Below, piece by piece: positions 11,966-23,569 of a DNA stretch of 64,000 nt. The notes below the pieces were generated by a model, which did no database searches, was not told the origin of the DNA, and worked only from the letters and a program-made list of their open reading frames with translations. A program made the position numbers and the translations under genes. Each line of letters opens with the position of its first letter. Position 1 is the stretch's first letter. This DNA is from Brachionus manjavacas (Eukaryota > Rotifera > Eurotatoria > Ploima > Brachionidae). The stretch covers positions 186,001 to 250,000 of the forward strand of contig JAHQIY010000005.1 in assembly GCA_019054805.1 (NCBI GenBank), given 5' to 3'.

Positions 11966-14900
11966 AAAAAAAATAATTTTTAAAAATGTTTTGCTTTCTT
12001 TTATTCTTTTTTAAAAATGAAGCTTAAAAATTTCATTTTAATTTTTTTGAAAAATAGCAGCTCTAAAATTAAAAACTGCATAGATTTTGAAACTATTTGT
12101 CTATCTTGTATTAAAAAAAATTGGATAAATTTTTTTGATTGTTATTTTTTTAAGATAATTTTTAAAAATTAAAAGCAATTGAAGAGCCTTTTTGCTCACA
12201 AGTCTCTTAGTATTTATTATAATTGAAAACCTAAAAATAGTGCTTTTTGGAAATTGCACTTATATGCCCGACTAAGACTTATGGTTAGGGGAACTATAAC
12301 AATGTAATTAATTTTTGATTTAATATACAAATTTTTTCATCTGAAAACAGTTTAATCAAAAGAATCAAATATTGATGATTTTTTGATTCAAAATTATTTT
12401 TTTGTTTCAAATTTTTGTTAAATCCTTTTCATTAAATAAAACCATTTGAATAATTCTTAATACTAATTTTAGATTTAGAGTGTTGGTAAAACCGAATACA
12501 AAATTTAAATAATTTAAATTCAACGTTGTTGATTTTGAAAGCTTTTGTTTAATTTTATTGCTATAGTAGCCTCAAGCGTAAAAGTTAACTAATTTTAATA
12601 ATTTATAAACATTTCCAAAGCCGGAATTTTAGTTGTATTATGCAATAAAAATAATTAGAAAATAAAACCCTTAAATCTTGAAGCGTATTTTAAGGCTTTG
12701 TAATCTTTTCGATTTTAATTAATTTTATGCCATAACTAATTATATAGCTACAATTTGATAATCATTTCCGAAATGAAACTATCATGAAAAATTTTCCCTA
12801 TTTTGTTATTTAATCAAAAAAAAATTTTTAAGTTTAAAGTTTGCTGCTAAATTTAGATAAATGAAATTTTTTCTGTAATCGGAAATATTTGAAAATCAAG
12901 TTATTTCGAATAAAAATATATGAAAATTATTATTTAAGTGCGCTATATAATTAGATGTTTGTGAAAAAATAAAAAATAATTAAACCATTTAAAATTGTTA
13001 TTGAGCTCGTGGGACTTGATCAGCATTATTTAATAACAGCTACAAAATTAAATGCTAAAATTTCGAATCTTTAATTTGAAAAAATTATTAGTCGGAATTC
13101 TAGTTTAAATACAGAGAATATTTTTGAAATGATTATTTTTTTATTTCATAACAAAAACTAATTTAATAGAAAAACCTACACCACTTCATTTTTGTAATAC
13201 TTCTTTTTTTCCATTTCACTTAAAAAATGATTTTATTTCAATTCTATTGATTAACTTTAAGAGTGATTTATCCTCAGTTCGATTACCACAAGGTTTTTTA
13301 AGAGATTACATTTTTTTCATTCAACTCTATTAGCTTAATTATTTAAATAGAAAGGTACTTAAAGATGGTGTTATCAAACAGAAAAATTTTTAATATTATT
13401 AAAATTTAAACAAAGAAAATAAAAATTTATTAAAAAAATTATCTTCTTTACTCGATTTAATTAAAACTAAAGAATTCTTTTAGACTTCCGGTCTCTTACG
13501 GAAGTCATTAAATGTCCAACTACTGTTCAATTTTAAATTTATTTTTAAATTAAGATTTAATTAAATATTTCTAAAAGAAAAATAAAAAACTACAAAGAAG
13601 CCAAAAATTTTCACATTTTGCATTAACTTAATAAACTATTTAAATGATCCCTAAAGAAAAAAATTAAACAAAACATAAGCTTCAAGTTTGTGTCAATTAT
13701 CTAATATACCAATTCAATGGAACTAATGAGAAATCAATAAATTATCTTATTAATTATATGAAATCATTCTCAAAAACGAGATCCGAGCTTAAAATGCCTC
13801 GAAATGTTTTACTGAATTTATTGATTCGATAGATCCTTTTTTATTTCATTGCTTTAATTTTTGATTCAGATTGAAAATTTATATTAAGTACATTAGCAAA
13901 TTCCAATCATGGAAAAATTGTTTGGTATTCTATTTTAATAAAAAATAAATGAAAAAATTAATCAATAAAATTTCAATTATTTTTCCCTGTAACTTAAATG
14001 CTTTATTTCACATTGATTTTTAGTCCTAATTGAAAAAAAATTGCAGGCTTTGATTTTGTCAAATTAATTATCGAATTATATTTTTATGCTTAGTTCGACC
14101 ACGATAGATTAGGAAAAAATAGAAGGAATGATAAAAATAATTAAAAGAAAGAATTATTTTTCTTTAGAATAATAAAATGAAAAAAATCTTTTGGAGATAA
14201 ATATGGTAATTGACGTTAAACTTTGAAATATTTGACTTTAAAAGGTTATTTTAATTAAAATTCATTAATTAAAACTAATATAAATCCTATTAGAATTACA
14301 TGTCAGTAAAGGCTTACCCTAAAGAAAAAATTGATTTCTTTTTAAATGATTCTTTCCTAATAGTGCTAACGTTAGTGAATAATGAAATTAGAAATTTTAA
14401 CAATTTTAAAAATCAAAAGTTAAATTTTAATTTTTTTAATTTTTTTGTCACCCAAAGCATTGTGACATACACGTAACTTTTGGGACATCATCTTGATTTC
14501 ACTTTCAGTTGATGGTGTCCTTATTTGAAAAAAGATTTTAAAAGCTAAAGTCCCGCTATCAAAAAATTTGATTACGAAAGAAGACTAAAGATACCAAATG
14601 CAACAAATCTTGAATGCACCAAAGGAGACCTGTGTGACCCTTTTTTTATAAAAATAAATTTTTACCATTTGCAGAAGTTTTTCTGGTAGATTTTTCATCA
14701 AGAAAAAGCCAAACAATATCAACTTGTATTAGTTAATCAATGGATAATGGAAAATGGCCTCTCAGTACTCTTAAATTGTCCAAAAACATCAACTTAGGAA
14801 CATTCAAGGATAAAATCAAAAATATTTTAAAAGCATAATTGACTGTTTCCCATCACAAGTAACACAATCAAAAAAAAATGAAGGAAAATACTGTCTAAAA

Positions 14901-15880
14901 TAGGAATAAAATAAAATCTTCAATTTTTTAATAAAAAACTTTATTTTTAGCATGCCTTAATTTATAGCACAATTTAAGCTTTTATTCGTAGTTTTTTTAA
15001 AATCTAATAATTTATAAGTTTTAAAATTTTAAAGTAATATTACAAGACTTCTTCTGCTTGTACGACTAACGCTCAGACCAAAAGAAAATCCAACTTCTTC
15101 TTCTTCTTTCTACTTAGGTAATACCATTAAATGGTCATAATAGTGTTTAAAAGTAAAAATTATAAAAAATTTTTTTCAACACCTTTAGCAAAAGAGTTTT
15201 TCTGATTAAAAATACTAAAAATGTAGTGCTTTTTAGAATAACTTTTGAACAGAACATCGTATCAAAGTAATTTATATTTCCTTGTAAAATTTTCTTTCAG
15301 AAAATGTCTTCAGCTTTATTTTCAAAAAAAAATTCGTAGCTTTCTGATCAAGGAGAAGTGTTTTTTTTTAATATTTTTGAGAAAAAAAAGGTTAAGTTGA
15401 AACTAAAAAATTCATTTAAAATGTAAGATCAATTAGAATGTAAAAATTGTAACAGTTGTTCTTCAAAACAAAACAAAGAGCAGAATTAGATGATGGTCAT
15501 CAAACAATAAATGATATTTCTTGCTGCCATTGCTTTAACTAAGTTTTAAAAAAATTCAAATCCTCAATTCTTTTGAGCAGTTTTTCCAAAAATTAAATCC
15601 TTTTTGAACTAAGTAGATTCAAAAAATTATTAATCTGAAAAATTACATGGAATTTTTTTGAATATATTTTGGAATAAAAAAACACGACAAAATGCAACAA
15701 TAGTTCACATTTTTTTTAAATTTTAATTCTGTAAATTAAAAAATATGTAAAACTATCTCGCTGACATCACACGCAGAATTTAAATTTTTACATTATAAAA
15801 TTATTTATGAACTTAGTTCACATTCCATAATCATTAGTAACTCATACTATGAAATTAAATACAAATTTAATTAAATTGAA
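11966..15880. other. Long AT-rich intergenic stretch
   Basis: Nearly featureless A/T-rich DNA. The only coding-like scrap is near 14750-14845 on the plus strand, where one frame reads WPLSTLKLSKNINL and then FKDKIKNILKA before a stop, resembling the last residues of a LINE ORF2. Nothing else can be supported. Confidence 0.45.
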
Positions 15881-15884
15881 GTCA

Positions 15885-16660
15885 ATATGGTTTAATTTTT
15901 TGTTTTTGAATTACAAAATGTATCCAATGTTGAAATAAGATTGAAAAAGTGCGATGTTTCAAATATTTTTTCAGTTTCAAAAAAAATGATTTTAAGTTAA
16001 TATTGCACGCATGGAAAATTTTGTTTTTTTTATAAATTTTGACTTTAGATTTCTGCTATGACGATCCTTAAGATTGTATTTTTAAAAACTATCTACGCTC
16101 TGTTTTCCTTTTTTAAAAATTGAGTTTTTGTTAAAATTCATCAAGCGAAAGTCTAAAAAGAAAAACAAAGATTTTCAGGTCTAGTCGGTTAGGTAAACTG
16201 TGGTTCAACTTTTACTGGAACAATTCTTGTTCTTAAAATTGGACGGAGTAGGTAAAATTTGCGAAATAGATGAATCTCTGTTCTCCAAAGTCAAACACTT
16301 GAAGGGTGAAAAATTTATTTTAACTTTCTTTAATTTTTATTTTTTATGTTTAAGAAAGGGATTTAAGTAGAAAGTGCATTTGGGAATGTTGAAAGGGTAA
16401 TACCAAGTCAACCAGATCAGTGCAAATGCTAAGCTATTTCCAAAGCTCCTTCAAATAAAAAAAAACCAAAGAATTATTAACTTATATAGTTTATTTTTAT
16501 ATCAGGCATTCTATTAAAAATGTTTATTGAATTTGTTCACATAATCTAAAAATTGTTCACTTAATTGTATTTTTATTCACCTTAATGTGAACCAAAAAAT
16601 GGGTGAACTAAATGTTCAGAAAACCTGAGAACAACAATATTTTGCATAAAAGGTGCACTA
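15885..16660 (+). repeat. ~0.8 kb dispersed repeat, copy A
   Basis: Matches 31015-31860 in the opposite orientation along most of its length, and 29235-29395 in part. Landmarks: ATGGTTTAATTTTTTG and TTACAAAATGTATCCAATG at one end, AACACTTGAAGGGTGAAAAA in the middle, and AATTTGTTCACAT at the other end. No conserved reading frame is seen, so the family is unnamed. Confidence 0.75.
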
Positions 16661-16761
16661 TGATTCACCTAACCCACTAGACCGAATTTTTCAAAGATTG
16701 AATATAAATTTTAAATCTAAATGAATTATATATCTTTTTTTTTCTTTTTATTCATTTTTTA

Positions 16762-16830
16762 TTATTATTATTATTAAATAGTTCGAGGTCACTTGGTAGC
16801 TTAGAAAGGATCAAAGTCCTTCTGTCAAGC
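16762..16830 (-). mobile_element. LINE 3' tail remnant, minus strand
   Basis: On the minus strand the segment reads a short hairpin-like motif, then ACCTCGAACTATTT and a run of TAA units. The similar arrangement (AACCTCGATAATAATAAT) closes the plus-strand LINE at 19970-19997. Confidence 0.5.
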
Positions 16831-17014
16831 GATTGAAAACAAAAAAAAAATGGATTACATAAAGACAAAAATCAAATTAAAATAGAAAAAAATAATGAAA
16901 ATAGACGATTGTTAAATATTAAGTAAATTTCTGAAATTTTTACTATGAGAGATAAAAATTTTGGGTTCATTTATTTTTTCTTTTTAATTATTTTTTCATG
17001 GCTTAAATTTTTTG

Positions 17015-17645
17015 GGGGTGACAAATTTAATTTTTTTAAGATGACAAAAATAACTAAAAGTGGTGACTAATTTAATCTATTTTACCTGTCAATAAAAAAC
17101 TAATTATTCTGACATAAAAACTAAACGACTGACAAATATATATATATTGAGATGACTATTTAATAATTTTGCACTGACAAAATTTTCATTTTTATTTTAT
17201 ATTATTTTAGTTCTAATTGAGCTATTTAGGTGGACTTGAGTCGAAATCAAAAGTAATGACCCTATGCTTCACAAGGAGTGAATAAGGAAAAAAAAGAAAA
17301 GCTATTTAGTAATTTAGTTCTCTAAGATTGTAAGGAATGAACTAAAATTGTGACGTTTTCTCAAAGTTGACTCTAGCTTGATGATGAGATTTGGACAAAA
17401 CGGTTTGTCATAATCGTCTGGAGCTTCCTTCCGATTTTGGTGCTATAGTTCAAGATTTTGATTTTTATTGTGACCTCAAAATCATTTATTTGTTGTAAAA
17501 ATAATTAATTAGTCAAAAAGTAATTTTGTCACTCAAATCATTATTTTATCAGTCAATAAATTTATTTGTCATCATATGAATTTTTTTTGTCAGTAGATTT
17601 AGTCTTTTTTGTCAGTAAAATTTAAATTTTTTTTGTCAGTCCATT
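17015..17645. repeat. Foldback-like element with repeated TGACAAA words
   Basis: TGACA or TGACAAA words recur every 15-40 nt on the left half (17019-17185) and as the complement TTTGTCA or TTGTCAGT on the right half (17500-17640), around a less repetitive centre containing TAGTTCTAATTGAGC. The arrangement is that of inverted, subterminally repetitive transposon ends. No reading frame is conserved inside. Confidence 0.6.
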
Positions 17646-17664
17646 AATTGATGGCCTTTTTTCA

Positions 17665-17722
17665 TTTATTTTTATTCTGAAGGAGAAATTGTTCGGTACG
17701 GTTAAACAAAGAAATAAATAAA
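17665..17722 (+). mobile_element. LINE 3' tail (hairpin plus AAAT repeat)
   Basis: TTCTGAAGGAG, a short variable arm, CGGTACGGTTAA and AAATAAATAAAT, the same end as the LINE at 21153-21205, but without body sequence. Confidence 0.6.
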
Positions 17723-19100
17723 TTATTTAAAAGTTAAAAAAAGAATTTTCAATATTTTTTAGCAAAATTCCATATAAAAAATAATTTCATTCTAATTCAC
17801 TAAAGAGTTTAATTTCAAATATAAAAATGCTAGCAATATTCTTTTAAAATTATTTTTTTTTTGAAAATGAAAAAAATATCTGAAACATTAACTCTTTGAA
17901 TTGATCTTTAATTTCAAGATGCCTTTGCACATTTCTTTTTTTTTTAGATTTTTAAATTTTACAAAAAGCTACAAGTTATCATTTTAAACAATCGTAAAAA
18001 AGACAAAATTTCTGACATTTGAAACAAAAAATTGATCTCAAAGTTTGCCTATTTTTTAAGAAATACACAAAACTAATTAATTAAAGAGAAGTTTCAGAAA
18101 AAAAATTCGCTTAAGAAAATTTTTTTAAAATTATTGACTGAAACTTAGCTATAATTGATCAAAAAATTAAAATAATAGTATAAAATTATGGATTAAAGTC
18201 TATTTTAAGTCAATCAACTTCTTTGAATTGGTTAACTTTTTTTTTGTCAATTTAAAATGCTAGCTTAAAATCAAAGTCATAAAATATTGAAAAATACACG
18301 TTTAGCATCTATTTCCAAAGTCACTTTTTTAATGCAATTTAATAAAAATATTACTTAGAGCAAACACACGAACAACCCCTAAATTTAATTTTAAATTTTC
18401 GCCTGATGATCCAAGAAGTGTAAATGATTCTTAAAAAATTTTCTGATCAAAGAATAATTCTTGTTAAATTTTTTTCGTTTAAAAAACATAATTTAAGTAA
18501 TAAATTTTTTTATTCTTAAAATTAATTTTTTATTTTTTCTACAAAATTTTTGGGTCCTGTGTAACAAAAACTATAAAACCCTTGAGTTAAAAAGTTAACT
18601 GGTAAATAATTACAAGGTAGACTATTTTCTTTTTTCGAAGATATAAAAAGCTACCTTCAAGACTAGAATGGATCAAATTTGACCAATTTCAGTCTTTATT
18701 TCATCTTTTTTTGTTAACTCAACCCAAACTATTAAAATCCTTTATTTAAAGTTAAGTAAAGTATGCTAAAATTTCTACAGAATATTTAATTTTTACCCAA
18801 CTTTTAGAATATATTAATTGGTTTTATGGTGGAAACATGATCAAAGCAAACTTCCAAATTGCTAGAAAAAGTATTTTTTGATTTCAGGTTTTGGAACGGT
18901 CATTTGAAATCCTAAAAAGACCAAAAATTTTTTTTTTCTGTTTATTTTATTCTTTCAAAATAATACTTTTTATTAGAATACTTTGATGTAACATGCTTTA
19001 CATGATGAGTAGATTTAAAAATAGAATAATTAAATAAAACCTGTTCAATTGTTTTAATTTTATATCTACAAACTAAAAAGATAACATAAAATTTAATATT
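17723..19100. other. AT-rich intergenic stretch, nothing recognised
   Basis: No coding frame or structured repeat that I can support. Confidence 0.5.
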
Positions 19101-19104
19101 TTTG

Positions 19105-20000
19105 TTACACATTCATTTTTGGTATTTACAAAGAAAAAAATTGAAGTACCAGATTTTATTCATATAAAAGAGGTTAAAATTAAAGTTGTTGATAATTTTA
19201 AATTATTGGGCTTTACCATTGATAACAGATTAAATTTCATGAAATTAGTTTGGGAAACATGTTTATCGGTAAACAAGAAACTATTTTCACTAAAAAGACT
19301 TTTCTATCTTTGAAAACCTGTAAAAATTCAATTTTTTCAATCTTTTATTTTACCTTATTTTGATTATGTTTTTACACTAATTTGTTATTTTTCAAAAGAA
19401 GTCATCCAACGGCTAGCTAACTGTTTCTATTTATGTATTTATAAATTATTGAAAGTTAAATTGAATTCTTGTGACTTTAATGATTTAAATAATGTTCTGG
19501 AAAAATATGGACTTTTTGCTTTTCAACATCGAGCTCTGGAGAGAATGCTGTTGTTTTCATACAAGATCATTAAAATGGAGAACTCACCTATTCAGCTCAA
19601 AGAACAATTAGTCACAAATGAGTCGCGTAAAATAGAGTACAACTTAAGAAACAAAAGTGATTTTATGGTACCGAAATCGAAAACAAAAAGTGGTGAAAAC
19701 ACATATGGGTTGTGTGAACACAAATTTGCTAACAAATTCCTTATTAACAGAATTTCGCACCTTTAAATTGTCAATATTCAACAGCATCAACCTAATTTTT
19801 AATGATGCATTAAAACTTTTTGATAAACTTAATTTAATTTTTAAAATTTATTTTTTAATTTGATATTATGATAATTGATTTTAATTTTTTTTTCTTTTTA
19901 ATTTATCTTTATTAAATAAATGGAGAGTTAATCAGTCTATATTCTAGACAAGGGCACAAGCCTGTTGATTAACCTCGATAATAATAATAATAATAATCTT
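19105..20000 (+). mobile_element. LINE ORF2 C-terminal half with (AAT)n tail
   Basis: The frame starts at FTKKKIEVPDFIHIKEVKI and runs through VVDNFKLLGFTIDNRLNF (the conserved region after the palm), a stop at 19312, FILPYFDYVF, and then a second open part at 19449-19766 with ENTYGLCEHKFANKFLINRI. It ends in a run of AAT units at 19979-19997. The catalytic motif lies upstream and is missing. Few stops and an intact tail suggest a moderately recent copy. The fragment at 55247-56168 belongs to the same group (FILPYFDYCSSLLCYFSKD). Confidence 0.85.
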
Positions 20001-20009
20001 CAACATTGT

Positions 20010-21205
20010 TAAGTAATGGATTAGATCCTTTTTAGATAGTAGGACATTTAAGGTAAATGTGAATGACCACTTGAGCGACGAATATCAAATTACTGCAGGT
20101 GTTCCTCAAGGCTAAGTAATTAGTCCTCTTTTATTTAGTATATATATTAATGACATCCCCAAACGAAACAAAACCAACAAAGAAAACTCTCTGCTTTTCG
20201 CAGATGATCTAGTTACATTCTTCATTTATAACAAAAAGGGAAACCTAGAAAATAAGATAAATAAATACACCAACGCACTAGAACAATGGCTTATTAAATG
20301 GAAAATGAAGATATCAGTTGAAAAGTCGTGTTCAGTAGTCTTCTCTAGGTATAAAAAAGAGAGTGATAATCTAAACTTAAAAATTTATGCAAACAGAATA
20401 ATGAGCCAAAAAGAAATCAAGTTTTTTGGTATTAAATTTGATTCTAAGTTAAACTTTAATATACTAGTAGACGAAATTAAAGAACACTGCAATAAAAGGC
20501 TAAATATTATTAAGATATTGTCTAATAAAAAATGGGGTCTCAATCAAAACACACTAGGAAATTTATATAAATCTTTAGTCGGATTAATTTTAGACTATTC
20601 TTTTCCTTGCTTGAATTCATTTTCAGAAAATAATATCAAAAAACTACAAGCAATTCGGAATACAGCAGTCAGATGAATCCTTAAGTTAAAATACGATTCT
20701 TCCTCCAACATGATGCATCATGAAGCTTTTAATAAACTTAAATTACTAACAGTCTCAAATCGGCTTTTTGAGTTAGGTGAGAGAAATGTTGGGACAGGAC
20801 TGAGTCATTCTGTTCCATTGGTTGCAAGACTGGTGGAGGAATACAAAGAAGGTTTCGACTCGAGATATATTGAATAACCAACTCCATTGTGTAATTGCTA
20901 CCTTACTATTTCCTCCTTTTTTCCTGAAACCTGAACTATGTAAACATGTGCCACATGTAACAATCTATGTCTTCTAAACTTTCATTTTTTGTTAATTCCA
21001 TATTTTTCCACGTATATTGAGAAAAGCTTAGGTAATAGAGAACCAACTTGTTTATCTTCTATGGTTGTTCTGAACAATGAGCTAATTTTTTTTCCGTTCT
21101 AAACTTTAATTTCTTTAGCTTATTTACTTTAATTTTATTTTTTAATTTATTCTGAAGGAGCCCTAGCTCGGTACAAAAAACAAATAAATAAATAATAAAA
21201 TAAAT
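20010..21205 (+). mobile_element. LINE reverse transcriptase fragment, palm to 3' tail
   Basis: Carries the catalytic part of a non-LTR reverse transcriptase: ITAGVPQG (a stop follows where S is usual), ISPLLFSIYINDIP, LLFADDL (the two catalytic Asp, about 20197-20212), then EQWLIKWKMKISVEKS, IKFFGIKFDSKLNF and YKSLVGLILDYSFPCL. A stop at 20674 is followed by homologous sequence to the 3' end: about 280 nt of UTR, a GGAGCCCTAGCTCGGTAC hairpin, and an AAAT tail. The N-terminal endonuclease is missing. Its 3' third is nearly identical to 32157-32668. Confidence 0.92.
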
Positions 21206-22450
21206 AATACATTGTTCAGAAAAAATAAAGAAGGAACTCAAAGGGAAAATGCATGGATAAAACGATTTTAGAAATAAAATTATTTAAACCTTTAGTACTT
21301 ATATTTTTTGTCCTTAAAAATATTTCCTAAAATCGGCCTGTCAAAAACAAGCATTTAAACTTCAAATGATGCAACAACTTAATCTTTCAACAAGCTGAGA
21401 CTCTGCTCGCGGCAACCTACTACTTCTTCCCTTAAATTATACCATTCTTTGGGTATTGCGTAATAAGTTGCATAAAGTTTGGTTTGGTTGAGGTTAAAGT
21501 ACTTAATACGGTGCCAAAAGAGACCTTTTATGGAATTCAAGGATGAAATTTATAGTTCAGCTTTTTTAGAAAGACTCCTCCGCAAGTTTCTTGCAGGAGC
21601 TAGTCATTATTTTCATTAGTTAATAAATAACAAAAACTACTAAAAGGATTTTAACTTTATAACATTCAAATTTCTATTTTTGAAAGGAAGAAAAGATATT
21701 ATTTGAATAAAATGAAATGAAGGTCCTTTCAATTCTGTCGTTTAATTTTAGCTAAATTCGAATAGTTTTTTTTTAAAGAAGACAATTTATTCCTGAAAAA
21801 TTTCATAATTTGTAGCTGTTTTGCTTCATTCTAAAAAAGATGTCTGCAAATGCTATAAACTCATTTTTACAATTTTTTACTTTCAAAATTTCACGTAAGA
21901 TTACTGAAATTTTGAAGCCAAAAATTTTTAAACTTATTTTGACTTATTTTGTTGATTGATTCTTAACAAAACATTTAATTTTCACATTTTGGAGGAGAAA
22001 GAAAAGAATAAGTAATAGATCATTTTTTGTTGGAAAAGAGCAAAGCGATGTTAGATGACGGAAAACAAAAAAATTGAAAATTGGAATTTAAATATTGTAG
22101 CAAGATTTCTTTTTGAATTACAGAATCTCAAAAAAGAATTAAAAATATTTAAAATTGTGAAATCTTATTAATAATTAGTATTTCTTGCAAAGGATATTAA
22201 ATTTTTAACAAAAAATTATCAAAATTTACAACAAATAAACAAGAAATTAAAAGATTTTGCAAGAATCAATTAAAATAAAAAAATCAAGAAATCAAAATTA
22301 TTTAAATTTTTTTTTTTTAATCTAAAGGGTTGAAATAATTAAGGCTTAAAGTTTTAGATAATCATGAATTAAAAATAAAATTTAAAAAAAGCAAAGATAT
22401 ATTTATTTTTAACTTTTTTTAAACTTTGTCAAGTAAAAGGATTTCTAGCT
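21206..22450. other. Intergenic stretch with one LINE-tail-like scrap
   Basis: AT-rich. The patch 21580-21625 (CTCCGCAAGTTTCTTGCAGG, then AGCT) resembles the 3' hairpin of the LINE ending at 56168. A GC-richer patch at 21390-21560 is not recognised. Confidence 0.4.
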
Positions 22451-22452
22451 TA

Positions 22453-22798
22453 TCTCCTAGCTTATGTGATCAGTTGATCACCTAATATGTGATCAATACT
22501 TATTAATCTTTGATCACAAATTTTTGAAAACTAGAAGTAATTTAACAAAATATTTAATGGACAAAAATTCTTGCAAATTAAAAATTATTAAAAAAAAATG
22601 CGGCGATGATGAACATCTTTACACAATTTATATTTCTAATTGACTCGATTAGTATATCAATACTTGGACTTAAAAGATTTTATTTAAATAATTTTTTGAT
22701 CACCAAAACTTTTTTATGATCACAAATTTAAAATAGTAAAAATAATTTTTTATATTGATCGCATATTAGGTGATCAACTAATCACATAATCAAGGAGA
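22453..22798. mobile_element. GATC-rich MITE, ~346 bp
   Basis: Inverted repeats of about 55 nt: the left end has TCTCCTAGCTTATGTGATCA followed by GTTGATCACCTAATATGTGA, and the right end, on the complement, TCTCCTTGATTATGTGATTA followed by GTTGATCACCTAATATGCGA. TGATCAC words continue inward on both sides. No transposase. Confidence 0.75.
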
Positions 22799-23569
22799 GA
22801 CCCTTATTTTTTTACTTTGCAAAAATTTTACTATAAACTATTTAGAAAAAATTCTTCTTTAATAAAAAAATTAATAAATTTCGAAATTTAAATATCTTGA
22901 TTGATAAAGTTTATTCATCACATTTTTTTATTAAACACCTTTTTTAACTTCATAGCTTTGTTTGAAAAAGAAGAAATAAACTATAACAATGGAGCTCAAT
23001 TGTATGCAAATGATATCAGTAAATTAGTGATTATTTTCATTCAGAAAAAATGCATTTGTAGTTATTCCAAATATTTGTTTAGCTAACGAATAAATAAAAC
23101 AGGAATATAAAATTTTAATTAAATAGTAGATTATTTTTAAAATCAATAAGATTATATATTGTTGTGATGTTTTTGGCAGAAGAGTGTGAAAAAGCCTTGA
23201 TAGATTTTTTAGCAATGTAAATAGCAAAATTTTAATAATTAGCAAAATTGTTTTCCTAATTAAAAACCAATTAAACCAAAAATCTATACTTTAAAAAATT
23301 CTTAATCAATTCAAGAACACTTGACAAACTTGAAAACTTGAAAATTTTTAACTCAAAATTTGACTTTTTCTAATTGATTTAAAATAAAAATTAAAAAAAA
23401 TTCCAAAGAACTGTTGCACACTGCAGACAAAATCTTACCAAAAGTAAAGTTAATTTTTACTCTCGAAATTCTACTTGTATAAAATAAAATTATTTTTTAT
23501 GAAAACAAAAACACTTTATTATTTTCTGTATTTAAGCCATTTGATAAAATAAAAACTTAAATAACCACA

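Noticed and set aside
19119-19766. Separate small genes at 19119-19313, 19449-19766 and 19657-19863
   Set aside because: They are consecutive or shadow frames of one decayed LINE ORF2.
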